From NCBI GenBank assembly GCA_950295325.1, contig OX485807.1:28987666-29051665 (forward strand): a DNA stretch of 64,000 nt, written 5' to 3'. Below are positions 1 through 11,179 of this stretch, piece by piece; within the stretch, counting starts at the first letter, position 1, and each line of letters opens with the position of its first letter. The translations under genes and the position numbers were made by a program. The notes under the pieces are model-generated. The model was not told the DNA's origin. It worked only from the letters and a program-made list of their open reading frames with translations, and ran no database searches. The stretch is from Polytrichum commune (Eukaryota; Streptophyta; Polytrichopsida; Polytrichales; Polytrichaceae).

Positions 1-411
1 TCACTATCCATATATCAAGATTACAAATTGCAAATTTAATGTTTTGACATATTTGGATTTGATTTGGACCTAGGCCTAACTTGTTATCGTACCCGACATC
101 TGTAGTGAACTCAAAGCCACCTTCGAAGGTGCTCACACTCCTTTTTCTTTGCAAAAGCAGTTCAATGATGTCTAGTCCTTGTATGTTCCAATTTGACCAA
201 TAATATAAATGCCATAACATGAATGGAAATAATAAAGTAAAATATAAGATAGATAGATGCAACTAGATTTGAAGTACAACATGCATAAAAAAAATACCAG
301 ATAAATAATTCACTTAACAACCAACTCACTACATAATTTATTAAGAAAACATTACGATCCAAAAACAATAATATATCATTAAAAAAAATTGCAAAAAATA
401 GTCTCAAGTGG

Positions 412-450
<39 letters not shown>

Positions 451-597
451 TTGTCTTTTTTGGCTATCAACAACTTAGGCACTTGGGACTCATCACTTTC
501 AAAATGCAAAGACCTCTTCTTATCGCAAAAGTGGGTGATCAAGGTAGTCTTTTTGCACCTTGCAATGCAATTCATGAAACACAAGAAATAAAATTAA
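1..597. other. AT-rich non-coding stretch
   Basis: No convincing gene is seen here. The open frames on both strands cross the AT microsatellite at 413-448 and have low-complexity translations, so I treat them as chance frames. Confidence 0.5.
413..448. repeat. (AT)n microsatellite
   Basis: About 18 uninterrupted AT units. Length is likely polymorphic between individuals. Confidence 0.95.
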
Positions 598-875
598 GGG
601 GATTTCACACTAGAGCTTGGAGGTCTATGACCATTAAATTCTAAAATCTCTCACTGGTGGAAAATGCTAAGACCTTTCCACTTCACTTTACACTAGAGCT
701 TGAGGTCCTAAGGGACCAAAGAGGTTTGAATGGATGAAAAACTACATGGAGTACTTCATGGCATGCAATGGATAATGTTTCATGGTCTACCAAATTTTGA
801 GTCAAGCCCACCTCAAAATAAATGCATACCACATTTGTTGTGTTCTAATACTCTAGATTATTCATAAAAAAATGA
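598..875 (+). mobile_element. Degenerate F1 MITE fragment
   Basis: The segment follows the same order of motifs as the complete F1 element at 24461-24959: the tract around CACTGGTGGAAA, then ACTAGAGCTTGAGG, CATGGCATGCAA and GGATAATGTTTCATGG. It is more diverged than the other F1 copies and neither terminal inverted repeat is well preserved, so it is an old, truncated copy. Confidence 0.55.
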
Positions 876-961
876 GATATTGTCTAATGATAAAATTATT
901 ACAACCACTATCATATAAATTACTGCCAGAAGAAATAGTGTTCCTTTGAAGCTTTAAGCAT

Positions 962-2491
962 CTAAATACCCAAAGTGAAATTTGGAGGATAAACATGCAT
1001 GTCAACAAGTTCTGCCTGCACTTGACTTCCATTAACTTCAAGGAATTTCTTCAAGCATCCTGTTTTTGCCTTTTGTGCCCCATAACTAAGACCAACTGTT
1101 GCTGCCACTGTCACCAATAATAATTGCATTAGAGAATCAAAGTCTTTCACTACTACATACAGGAGAATGTAATAAAGCCAGCGCACATAGAAACAAAATC
1201 TCAGTGATAAAGGAAGAAACCATGCCTTACAACTAGCAAAACCAAACTGCCACAAACTGAAACACTCAATATATCATAGCAACGAGAGTTTAGTCAGAAG
1301 CTTGAAATCCACCTTCACATTTGTATTTTTTGTCAATTTACACCAAATGTTGACAAGACCAATTCCAAAAAGAAATGGATCGTACCTGCTATAATGCTAC
1401 CATGCATCAAATAGCTCAACCAATAAGATTCTAGATCAGTGACATGAACCAAAACAAGACTTGTTTGAGGTTTTTGGACATTTCGGAAGCCAATTGAGGA
1501 GAATGTTAAAAGTGGCACATTATGCAATGTTATTATTAGAAATTGCTTGCAACAGACTACAACCCCAAAAAAGACCTGTAAAGGAAACTCAGTCAATCAA
1601 CATTCTCACCACATTGCATCTGAATAAACTGATTCTTATCAAGAATTTAGAATCTCAAATCTTAAGGTCCAAATGATGAATTTCAAGGCAGGTCCAAATT
1701 GTACACACGAATTCCTACAACACCTCCAAAGAGGACCAGATATGTAAGATAGTATGATATGTCACTCATACATTTTTGTGCTGCTTCAATCTCCTCACGT
1801 GATATAACTGGTACTGCAACCACACACACATGAAACACATTTTATGAACTCAGATCCAAAACCCTACCAGCAAGACTCGAACATCAACCCCGACATCAAA
1901 AATATGCGAACAAGAAGTGACCAGTTTTTTAGCAGAATTGCAAGATACTTGTACCAAACGTCCATGCCCCACTGCGCTATTCCTATTGAATTCAACACTT
2001 TTAGTTTCTGAGGATTGTAGCATCAGCAGGGGATGGTCCTTGGCATCATTAATTTGTCCACATATACAAAACCTACCAACAAGACGCTCTGATGTGTACC
2101 CTGACATCAACGAAATGCAAACAAAACACGACCAACATCTGAGCAGAAATGCAACATTCTTGTAACAATGCCTCACTGTGGCATTCCCATCTAGTTCAAA
2201 ACTTTTGACTTCTGAGAACCCTGGCATCTACACATGGAAATACAAGCCTTCCGACTCTCCACATGGAAATACAGGCCTCCCGAACAAATGTTTCCTTGCC
2301 AACACCCACTAGATCTTTTTAATAACACTTGCTTCCAGCAGAAATTTTTGAGACTACTGTGTCAAAGCAGAGTTGTATTCTTAAATCCTATGATACCTCA
2401 TAAACCCCACTTTTGAGAACATCTAGAACCATTCCAGTTCTTGTGCCAGAGCTCTGCCACTGCAAGATACTTGTGGATTTTTCCAATGTAG
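962..2491 (-). CDS. Exons of an unidentified membrane protein (partial gene)
   Basis: Four minus-strand blocks look like exons: 2491-2397, 1813-1724, 1430-1386 and 1107-962. The last three have AG acceptors and GT donors, although the GTGTTG donor after 1724 is weak. They join in one frame (each intron splits a codon after its first base) and end at TAG 962-964. The joined tail of about 92 residues contains EEIEAAQKCMSDISYYL, then LSYLMHGSIIAV and TVGLSYGAQKAKTGCLKK, that is, one or two hydrophobic segments followed by a basic stretch, as in a tail-anchored or multi-pass membrane protein. The 2491-2397 block is open in one frame and has a GTATCA donor, but its phase does not fit the next exon directly, so an exon may be missing. 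I do not recognise the family. The start is not identified. It could be a live gene, the 3' end of a larger one, or a pseudogene. Confidence 0.42.
1860..2230. repeat. Two-unit tandem repeat of about 210 bp
   Basis: The motif ACCCTACCAGCAAGAC followed by CGACATCAA at about 1860 recurs as ACCTACCAACAAGACG followed by CTGACATCAA at about 2071. The following 150 bp are also similar, including the GCAGAAxTGCAA block. The units are diverged. The repeat lies between candidate exons of the minus-strand gene and is probably intronic. Confidence 0.6.
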
Positions 2492-2499
2492 CTGCACTC

Positions 2500-2880
2500 A
2501 AAACACAACAAAAAGATGCATAAATTGCAAATGAGGTGGAACACATTTGTCCTCTCTAGTAATACACGAAAAACCTATGGCTCCATTCCTCACAAGAATA
2601 TCTTCCAAGAGCCTCTCTTCTCAAGATTCAACACATCCTAAACCCTATGAAACCAAACTCCATTCCCTACGAGATCCTGCAAACCCCCTCCCCCTTAAAA
2701 GAAACATATCTTCTCCATTTTCCAGCACTTCACGCATATTATGAAGTATCCTCTCCTCGCTCAAACGCTACTGGCTCCCTAACTGAATTGGTGGAAAGAT
2801 TCTATTCAATGATCGGGGAGAACCGACGGTTCTTTATAAATGAACTGATTGCTATGGACAAATAACCGGATATGTAGGAG
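2500..2880. other. Moderate-GC stretch, possible gene 5' region
   Basis: Short open frames exist on both strands, including a plus-strand one ending at 2863 with a well-mixed composition (GSLTELVERFYSMIGENRR). No splice structure or family was recognised. It could be the 5' end of the minus-strand gene or unrelated sequence. Confidence 0.25.
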
Positions 2881-2930
2881 GGTAGTAAGATGGGCATCCG
2901 ATCTACCAAGGGAGGAAACCAGATATTAAT

Positions 2931-3008
2931 GGGTATTAAATTTGAATACCCATTTAATTCACGGGTTCAAGGTGTAAACCCTCGGATATTAACCGTCCTA
3001 CCGAGGGT
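2931..3008. other. Pair of short perfect palindromic hairpins
   Basis: GGGTATT at 2931-2937 pairs with AATACCC at 2945-2951. ACCCTCGG at 2978-2985 pairs with CCGAGGGT at 3001-3008. Both stems are perfect. They sit immediately before a GC-rich tract. Confidence 0.6.
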
Positions 3009-3059
3009 ATCGGTGAATATCGGCTGACCACCGGGGGGTATTTGCCGGATCTCAGCCGT

Positions 3060-3340
3060 GTATGGGGAGGGTCATGAGGGAGATAGTGATCCCCTCCCCC
3101 CGCCATTTCTGCACTCAATTTTCACTCTTGCTCCCCCTCGCCCATGCTCCTCCCGATTGCTCCACTCCTGCCCTCCCCCTCGGCATAGGTCCAACTCCCA
3201 TCTCCCTGGTTGTGTTCGCTCTTGCCTCCACCACCCCGGCCTTCATCACCGCTCCTGGCCGCGTTCAATTGGGCCTCCGCCTAGCCTATTGGGGAGCTCG
3301 TGGATCGGCTCCGAAGTAGATGTGGTCAGAGATGTCAGCT
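3060..3340. other. C-rich, GC-rich island
   Basis: The base composition rises sharply to a C/T-rich, GC-rich stretch between AT-rich flanks, with two overlapping plus-strand open frames of 85-95 codons. The translations are proline, serine and leucine rich and low in complexity. This resembles a 5'UTR or promoter-proximal tract more than a protein. Confidence 0.3.
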
Positions 3341-4640
3341 CTTAGATGTAGTGAGAGATGTAGAGCATCTTAGGGCTTTTGTACTTTTTGCGAAACAAAA
3401 TCTTGACGAAGGACTTGAAATCTTGACACAACACTACACACACATATACATGTGGTGAGTGGAAAATGGAGAATTCATATATCGGCTTCAAGATCAACCA
3501 AAGTAATATTGGCTATATTTGTGGATGTAATCTTGGCGCTTCTTGATGTAGGTCGGATCACAAGGTAGGAGATAAAATTCTGACAGTTTAACTCAACAAG
3601 AATTGTTTGATTATGCATTCTAGATCGCTAGAATATGCTAGAATATGCTTTGAGTCCTTAGTTCTAGCATGTTCGTCTCTTGTTCTATGCATGACCTGGA
3701 AGCTTGATGAAAATGAGTCTTGGAGTGGACCATTTATGACAATGAGAAGCTGGCAAGATTTTAATTCTTGACTGGCCGCTATTGAGGATCACTGTGGAGA
3801 TCTTCTTGTGATTTTTCGGTTGGTTATGTGAAAATTCAGTATTTTGCACTTGGAAGACGTGCAGTATTAGCCATGTCCATAAACCAGGGTATAGTGTCGT
3901 TCTGTAGGTTTAAGGTGGCTAAATGCTTGGTGGGTTAGGGTGTTGTTTTGCTTAGACTTAGGTTGCTGGTTTGTTGGACTTAGCTTGTTGGTTTGTTTAG
4001 ACTTAGGTGGGTTTATTTATTTTGATTTATGGTTATGTTGAAAGTTTTAAGACTTCTTCTTAGTTGGATCTACACGTCTACGTTATTGCATTAACACACG
4101 GACACATTGGAATTGGGTTTTATTTGTGATTTACTTTAACTTAGGTGTTGGTACATTATTTGCAATTTCTTTTGCTTGTTGGATATGTTCCTATTATGTT
4201 TGCCTTATAATTGTACTCTAGAATATTTGTTGAGTCCAAAAAATTTGTCTTCATATACTGAAAAGACAAAAATGTCTCCGTAATATACTGTATAAAAACC
4301 CACAAAGTGATGACATAACATTTATTCAAACATCATCATCATCTGAAGGTTGTATCTCTTGTCTAGATTTTATTCCACTAGAAATTGATGTGATTCAGTG
4401 GAAGAATGCATAATATAGTATATTTCATTGGATTAAATTTGCACTTGTAACGGGTAGGGTTTTTATTTACAAAGTTTGTAAACATAAATGAGGCAGATAA
4501 ACCTTCGCTACTATATGTTGTGTTAACATTCAAATATCAACTTTTCAAGACCATGAGAAGAATGCAAAGCATAGACGCTTGACTTAGGCAATGTAAAAAT
4601 AGGAGTGAACAATGAAAAGAGGTATTGTAAAGGCAAATCA
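3341..4640. other. No recognisable feature
   Basis: T/G-rich plus strand with runs such as GCTTGTTGGTTTG around 3960-4010, resembling intron or 5'UTR-intron sequence. No exon, repeat family or RNA gene was recognised. Confidence 0.4.
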
Positions 4641-5350
4641 AGCATGCAATGAAATCATACATTTTTTGTTTCAAACATCGTATTATATAGAGAAAGAAAT
4701 CATTTCATTTTTAAAAAAATTGGTTTGTGCTCTTTATTTGTGAAGGTAAAAACTAATGTGATGGAGAACCTTTATCATGATGAGAGAAGTTGTGATGAAA
4801 TTTTATTTTACATTTTATCAATGATTCAAATAAAATTTTAGATAGGGTTCGAGATTGTAGGTTTATTAGTATTATGATTGATGAGTTTATAAATATATAT
4901 GTAACAAACCATTTTGTTGTATTTTCTAGTTTTATAAAGAAAATTTTTTGTTTTTGAGTTTTTCTTGGATTATTGCATATTGAAGACAAAAGTAAAGATG
5001 CATGTATAATATTCGAGATATTAACAAAAAAATTGAAAAAATGCGGACTAAATTTTGACTAGTTTGTGGAATTCGGCTTTCAAAGAGCGTCGATCATTAT
5101 CGGCAAACAAAATGATACTGCAGCACGTTTAAAAATATATATAAATTTTTTCTTAACTTTTGTCCATTGTGTGGCATATAGAACAAACTCAGTGGCTATA
5201 GATGCAACAAAAGTTCCGCCTTGTAAAGAGATATCTAAAGAATTAGATGCACTTTTGAATTTAGTAGCAATGCATTGCAAGAAGTCTTAGAAGAGAAAAA
5301 TTGCATTGCTTCAATTATAAGAGAAGTTTGCTGATTTTATAAAATGTTAG
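4640..5350 (+). pseudogene. hAT-type transposase relic
   Basis: Read on the plus strand across stops and frameshifts, this stretch gives, in order: INIYVTNHFVVF (about 4889-4925), FLGLLHIEDKSKDA (about 4960-5003), FGFQRASIIIGKQNDTAAR (about 5070-5128) and HCVAYRTN followed by PCKEISKELDALLN (5165-5265). This is the order of the catalytic-core blocks of plant hAT transposases of the TTF/zinc-finger type, in which a DxS block, an FG(S/C)DGAS block and an HCxAHRxNL block follow one another. An acidic residue within the FG block is replaced and several stops interrupt the frame, so the protein is dead. The hAT dimerisation domain was not found downstream. No terminal repeats were identified. It abuts the kinase pseudogene, whose LRR exons should lie just here, so the insertion may have removed them. 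Confidence 0.75.
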
Positions 5351-5513
5351 AAAATATACCAAAAAATTAAGTGATTGTCATAGTGACAAGCCGTAATAAC
5401 CCTTTATAATTATTTAGAGAACATTCTAAGCTACTTTCGAGACTATCACAATACTATAGAGGATGGAGTTGGGTCTCATATATTTACAAAACTTCATATG
5501 TTGAAATACATCT

Positions 5514-7950
5514 ATGGTATGTGTGCCTATCACTGCGAAAAACCCCATGGTTGTGCAGCATGCACCTATGTCTGCGCATTCTTGTATTCCCCACCGTTGG
5601 ATTATTGTTACTGCTGCCAAGCTTGGGATTATTAGCCTCCACCATAACCATCTGTTGGCGATCATCGCCACTGTGGTGGGAGGAGGGGTAGGGGTGACAG
5701 TGGCATTGTGTGCATCCGTGTTTGTGTTGATCAAAAAATCATGTGGAAGTGACAAAGATAGTATCGACAGACAGGAGGATCACTCTTTCGCAAACAGCCT
5801 TGGCATCCCTTCGGAACTGCTCTTCAATGCAAGTATGAGTTCTTAAATTCTTTTTCAATCTCATCACCACATTCAACCACAATTTCGCAATGGTTAATAA
5901 CCTGTTATCATCTCCCCTGCATCAATCAAAATACGAGTTTAGTAATCGGATGTGAGCCGAAGACTTTGCAATCAGGTCAAACAACATACAGAATTGAGTA
6001 CCGATTACCTCTTTTAACAGCCGGTGGTGATCATTTTCATTCTCATAACAGTTTGAATCTATTTTACCAGGATACATCTCGCAGTCCATGCGACTAGGAG
6101 TGCTCCCTCAATCTGTGAACAGAACCTTCACTATCGAAGATCTCAAGATGGCTACGAATAACTTCAGCCCATCTTCATTTGTAGGTGAAGGCAGGCATGG
6201 AAAGGTACGTATAATTGTGCTGCCAATGCAGAGCAACCTCCTTGCAGTAATTTTTTCAAGATTCGGAGCTATTTATCCCCTGTGACTCCGATTCTTGTGT
6301 GATTTTCTGCAAAGAATGGGATCTGGCGGCTGAAATTCTCTGCACTAAAATACAGGTGTTCAAAGGGCAGCTGGAAGACAAGACATATGTGGCGGTCAAG
6401 TGGTTGGCTTTCAAGTCGAAGGAGCACATGAACGAATACAAAACACAGGCAGAGGTGCTCAGCAAGCTGAGGCACCGTCACCTTGTTAGTGTTCTTGGCT
6501 ACTGCACAGAAGAGATGTCAACAAAAGTTGGCGACGAAGAGCTTAAATCATATTGCTTATTCATTGTGTCTGACTTCGTGGAGCAGGGTGACCTCTGAAG
6601 CCACTTGAGAAGTAAGTTTAATTCTCCAAACACACCTCACAATCTCATTAATGTCGGTCAATGCTCCAGTAAAGCTGCTCTGAAGAATTTGTAGAATGCA
6701 CAGTCGATGCCGGAGGTATCACGTCAATGCAAGATTGATTTATCGAGAGAGGTAATAGTGGTGGAGAGGATGATCTTATCTCTCGGCGTGTGAATGCATC
6801 AAATGATGGAAGAATATGGAGGCACTTGTTTGAAGTTTTGAACGAATGTGCACAGGACACAAGGGTAGGGACGCTTTAAACTGGTCAAAGAGGCTTGCCG
6901 CTGTAATCGGCGCTGGCCGTGGGATCCATTATCTACACACCGGAGTGTCGACCCCTATACTCTACAACAACTTGAAGATCACTAACATTCTGCTCGATTC
7001 AAATATGGTAGCACAAGTCAGCGACTTCGGTTTGCTGGTGCGGAGGGTTTCCTTTTCCATGGATGTAAGCAACCGGTCTCTTTCCCTTCGAAATATCTTG
7101 AACCATATCCGGGGGTTTTTAGACATGAAGTGCAGTACTAAATTCAAATCTTCCAGATTTCATATTTTCTTTGGAGTGGTGCAGGTTGTTGCAGCAGAAT
7201 CAAAATCTGGAAGTGGAAAATTTGGAGCTGCTCGACTTGTGCACAATGCGTCTCTGCGAAGGTAACATATGAAATCTCACTGTCCCCCTGTCACAACCAT
7301 CCCTACACCAATCCTGTAGAGCGTGCGCTCAACTTGCTATAAGCTTATCATCTCTTTTGCTGCAATCTCAGAGTTGGAAGTACATGTCAAAGTACTATCA
7401 TGTCTTTGCTTACCCCGAAATGAGGACACATATTGGAGAGGAATTGGATAGGTGAATCTCATTGTTAATTAAATCATTAAAGAATGAGATGCCAATTCAA
7501 GCAGTTGTTTGAACATGATGCGGAGTAAGATATGCCGTAATGTACTAGAGAAGCTGCAGGGTAGTGCCGATTCGGCAGTATGGTGAGGTCACTGGCGAGC
7601 CCGTAGGGCGAGCCAGCTGGCCGAACCATACTGCCGAATCGGCACTACCCTACAGCTTCTCTGGCGTTAAAGGACCCTGTCGAATCGGCAGGCCTGGCCG
7701 ATTATGACTGGCAAAATCGGCAGTCCACCTCAGCTGCCGATTCTACCCAAAAAAAGGGCTCAAAAATTGGCCGAATTGGACATACGGTCCTTTAACGTCT
7801 GCAGGCGGGAACAACACGATAAAGAAGAGGTATATGATTATGGCGCCGTGCTCTTGGAGATGGTACTCGGGCGGTCTCCTACCATCAGGAACCCCTTCCC
7901 TCGGAAGCGCTCCGAGCTGGTAAACACCCTAGCCCAGATCAAATGCATTT
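5514..7950 (+). pseudogene. LRR receptor-like kinase pseudogene (At3g03770-like), 5' truncated
   Basis: Six exons can be followed: about 5514-5832, 6071-6204, 6356-6611, 6856-7064, 7185-7261 and 7805 to about 7918. All have plausible GT-AG borders and codon phases that match. Exon 1 encodes a transmembrane segment (LLAIIATVVGGGVGVTV) and a basic juxtamembrane stretch. Across the first intron the frame reads NARYISQSMRLG, then FTIEDLKMATNNF, the glycine loop GEGRHGK, the beta-3 lysine VAVKWLAF, LRHRHLVSVLGYC, LNWSKRLAA, the catalytic-loop position YNNLKITNILLD and VYDYGAVLLEMVLGR. This matches the plant family of probable inactive LRR receptor-like kinases named after Arabidopsis At3g03770. 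The HRD aspartate position reads N, as expected for a pseudokinase. An in-frame TGA at 6596-6598 stops translation within the kinase domain. The extracellular LRR exons and the C-lobe end are missing. Confidence 0.85.
7547..7797. mobile_element. Fold-back element with repeated TGCCGAATCGGCA palindromes
   Basis: A 38-bp arm at 7547-7584 is nearly perfectly inverted at 7625-7662. A second inverted pair, CGTTAAAGGACC at 7665-7676 and GGTCCTTTAACG at 7786-7797, follows directly. The palindromic core GCCGATTCGGC or GCCGAATCGGC appears in both arms, with partial copies between them. The block lies in the intron between kinase exons 5 and 6. It looks like one or two MITEs inserted side by side; the transcript would form a long hairpin. 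Confidence 0.85.
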
Positions 7951-9128
7951 CTTGCTCGATACTAAGTATCATATTCTGAAAGATGCAGAGTATTCAAACC
8001 GAAGATGTTTAATGACATAGTGGAGGCCGATATTGCAATTCCAAACCCTAGAGTCAGACATGTAGGTTCACAGCAAGAGGCAATCTTATCACCTCTGATC
8101 TCAATGTTGAAATGCCTTCATAATGGATTGTTGAATCTCTTCTATGAACAATAAGTATACTTCAGTGTCGAAAACACGAAAACTCCGATCCTTTGTTGTG
8201 AAACCCCTCAGTGCTTATAAGTTCACAGTTTCTGAATACTTCATCATTTATTCAACACGTAGGATTTAAGTGGTTACAGGCAATGCAAGACTGCCATGTG
8301 GCACATTCTATGGCAATCATCGTAAATTACCTGTGCAAGAGAGGCTTACGAAGGAGAAGTTGGTTTAATTGGTGTTAATTGGTGAGATTATTAACTGCAG
8401 TGCATTAACCTGTGTTTATGGTTCATGGGTGTAGGTTGTTACCAACAGAACCTTAGCAAGGCAGTAAGATTGTTTTTTTTTTGTCTGGGAGAAGGACGGC
8501 TGCAGACAGACCTGATGGTCATTTTGATTTTGGCTGTAATGGAATTTACGGTTTCTATAAAGGCCTGAGCCGTCCAACTTGGAGTTTGAGCAATGACTTG
8601 TTGTGTTCCAGGATTATGATCCAATTTTTTAGCAGGATTATGTTCGTATGTTGTGTATCAAACACTAAATATCATATTTTGTGTAGGTATGGTGATTCAA
8701 TTCGATTACAAACAAAATACCAGAGTTGTCATATGAGAGGCCGTCACATCTCATCTATATGTGATACGTGTAGTAGATATCTTGCAGGTGCACGTCACCC
8801 AAAGACTGGTTGTTGGTATTGAAGCAATCACACTACTTTGTTTTTTCATAAGCTCACCATATTTGGAGCAATGCATATGTAAAAAACACCTGTGAACATA
8901 CTTTCAGTGTGCAAAGTTTTCATTTTTTATTGAGTTGGTTAAAATAATTTATTTGCCATTCAGATCATAGTGTGTGTGCGTCTTTGTATATTGTGCAGCG
9001 TATTTCACAATCTGCACTCAAGTTTGAACATTTCACAAACACATCTGGTTACATTAAACTTCTGATAGATAGGTAAGCATTTTGATAGAAAGCTCGGATT
9101 ATGAGTGTCAAGAAGCATCCTAAGTGTC
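7951..9128. other. No recognised gene downstream of the kinase relic
   Basis: The expected last kinase exon is not found. Open frames around 8440-8820 on both strands have no recognisable domain. Confidence 0.4.
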
Positions 9129-9205
9129 AAGCACATGGTGCGCAATCATAGGGACACATGGTGCGCAATCGTAGGAACACATGGTGCACAATCATAGGGA
9201 CAGCA
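9129..9205. repeat. 23-bp minisatellite, about 3 units
   Basis: The unit CACATGGTGCGCAATCATAGG plus two bases is repeated three times with single-base differences, with a decayed fourth copy up to about 9222. Confidence 0.85.
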
Positions 9206-9221
9206 TGCGCAAACATAGGTG

Positions 9222-10440
9222 ATTTGACCTTTCAAAAGTAGCTTAAAACCTACCACTTTAAATTCTTACATCGAGGTGTCATACATTTACAAAATTAAAT
9301 TTTGAAAAAACACTAATAAAATCAATTCATATCTTTCCAATTTTGATGTAATAAGTTCCGAGAATATCCCTTAATTGTGGTTTATACACGTGGCCGAGTC
9401 CTTAAATGCGCAATAATAGATGCATTTACCCTAGATGTTTTTTTTGTTTAGAAGAAGTTTGTGAACATAATTACAAAAAGTTTGGTAATAGAAACTAATA
9501 TTATTCAAATCTGTATGTTTTTCATTGAAAAGATTACAAATTTAAATAGTTTGACCTTTAATGAGCAAACTTGATATCATATTCTTTCTAAATGTGGTTA
9601 TCAAAGAAAATCTATAAAGAATTATTCAATTAAATTAGGAGAAGTAAATATTATAACATTGAAATAATACGAGATGGAACAAGACAAACTCTCGTAGATA
9701 CAGTAGTATTTCAAGGACTCCAGAAGGAAGTTTCATCTCATCATTTGGAAGCTTCTCGTCAAACTACTATAGACTCTTCCTTTCGGTTAGTTTAGTTAAA
9801 AGAATCTCGTCAAGTTACTACTATATAAATTATTTCTTTCAATTAGTTTAGTTGAATTATGTATGATCATTTGTTCTTTCATTTCTTATTATTAAAAAAC
9901 GTTATGTTCTTCATTTTTAGAAATTTTAAGTGTTATTTCTATAAATGTTATTAATCATCAGTATGAATTCTATAAGTGTAACTTGTTATAATTCTATATA
10001 TGTCATTTTTTTGCTACTCCCAACTTGTAACATTTATAGAGTCTTGACTGTATTAAGCTAACAAAGACGTTCATATGTGTCAGGAGTTTTTTGACAAGAT
10101 ATACAAGAGACAAAGCTTTTACACAAGAAAGCTGAGGCATGGTTCAAGCACTGAATCAGAGTTAGCTTTGTTATCGTCACCTGCTTTTCCCCAAGACTTG
10201 AAGCTGATAACTACAGTGGTATGGGGAAGAGATGCATGAACATGGAAAAGGAGTCTTCAAGAATATGACTAATGATGTGCAACTTGTACACAGTCAGAGG
10301 ATGCGCCCATGAGAGTCGTTTGAAGGGGAGCTACTTATATTGGAAAACTAACCAATTTTTTATTTAAACGGATTTTTAAGCTAATTAGTGCACACTTAGC
10401 TGGTTGGTGCGTACTTTACTCATATCGCTTTCTAGACCCT
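9222..10440. other. AT-rich stretch without recognisable gene
   Basis: Mostly AT-rich with internally similar short segments. A short plus-strand block at 10090-10235 translates to a mixed-composition peptide (SSTESELALLSSPAFPQDLK) that might be an exon fragment. I could not assign it. Confidence 0.35.
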
Positions 10441-10860
10441 CTGGTTTGATGAATCGCAACAGGAAACAAATGAAATTGAGGCAACCCACTTGACCAAAGC
10501 CCAATGATGTGAAATCATTGCAAAGTTGAGCAAGCTGAATGCGCCGAGCAAGCGGGTGTTGGGGCGGGAGTATGAAGTCAGTGAAGGTGCCATTTAGAAA
10601 GTCATGGAAACGATGCAAATTGAAGAAGAACCACCTATCGATGACGAAATCCAACCAATCGAGACATTTGCTGAATTTGAAAGTGCTACCGACTTCAAAG
10701 GCTTTGAAGTTGTACTGTCCTTGACATTGACGACCAATTGTTGTCCTCCGATGTTCAAATGGAAGTTGGAGATATGTAGGATGAATTGTGACGATCGTTT
10801 GAGATGTTTCAGGGAAACGTTGACAAATTGACAGTGAATGTCAAGCGTAAAAAATGCATG
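10440..10860 (+). pseudogene. pogo/Tigger-like transposase relic, internally deleted
   Basis: The plus strand reads THLTKAQ, stop, CEIIAKLSKLN, then APSKRVLGREYEVSEGAI followed by a stop (about 10485-10595). This is the pattern of the N-terminal helix-turn-helix of pogo/Tigger (CENP-B-like) transposases: a basic start, a short helix, then SKRxLAxEYxVSEGAI. It continues directly into an acidic stretch with EEEPPIDDEIQP and FAEFESATDF (10604-10700), which resembles the acidic C-terminal tail of such proteins. The DDE catalytic core is absent, so the element looks internally deleted. At least two stops interrupt the frame. Flanking inverted repeats and the TA target duplication were not located. 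Confidence 0.6.
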
Positions 10861-11179
10861 CTTTCACAGCAAATGACTTTGCATGACATGTTCAAACAAT
10901 AAAGTATGAACCCTGATTTTTGATGCGTACACGGGTGCGTACTTAAGTGGAAGATCACTGTACTTGATGTTTTCCCTAAATGAATTTCTAGCCACATGTC
11001 ACACATAAACTTAGCATTATGTTATGCTAAGTTCTTCTCTCCTATTTTTGTTAGGCCTACAATGGTTATGTCCACGCACAAAATGGGGTCGGTGCTAGTG
11101 TCCGGGGAGAAGTTTGGGCATAATCGGTCAAGAACCTAGTTGTTGCCAAGTCCAACCGGTTAAGGTTATGCCGGTGTTA
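10861..11179. other. No recognised feature
   Basis: AT-rich connecting sequence. Nothing could be supported. Confidence 0.4.

Noticed and set aside
9129-9205. Short repeats as a regulatory binding-site array
   Set aside because: Only a 23-bp minisatellite of about three units is visible, with no associated gene.
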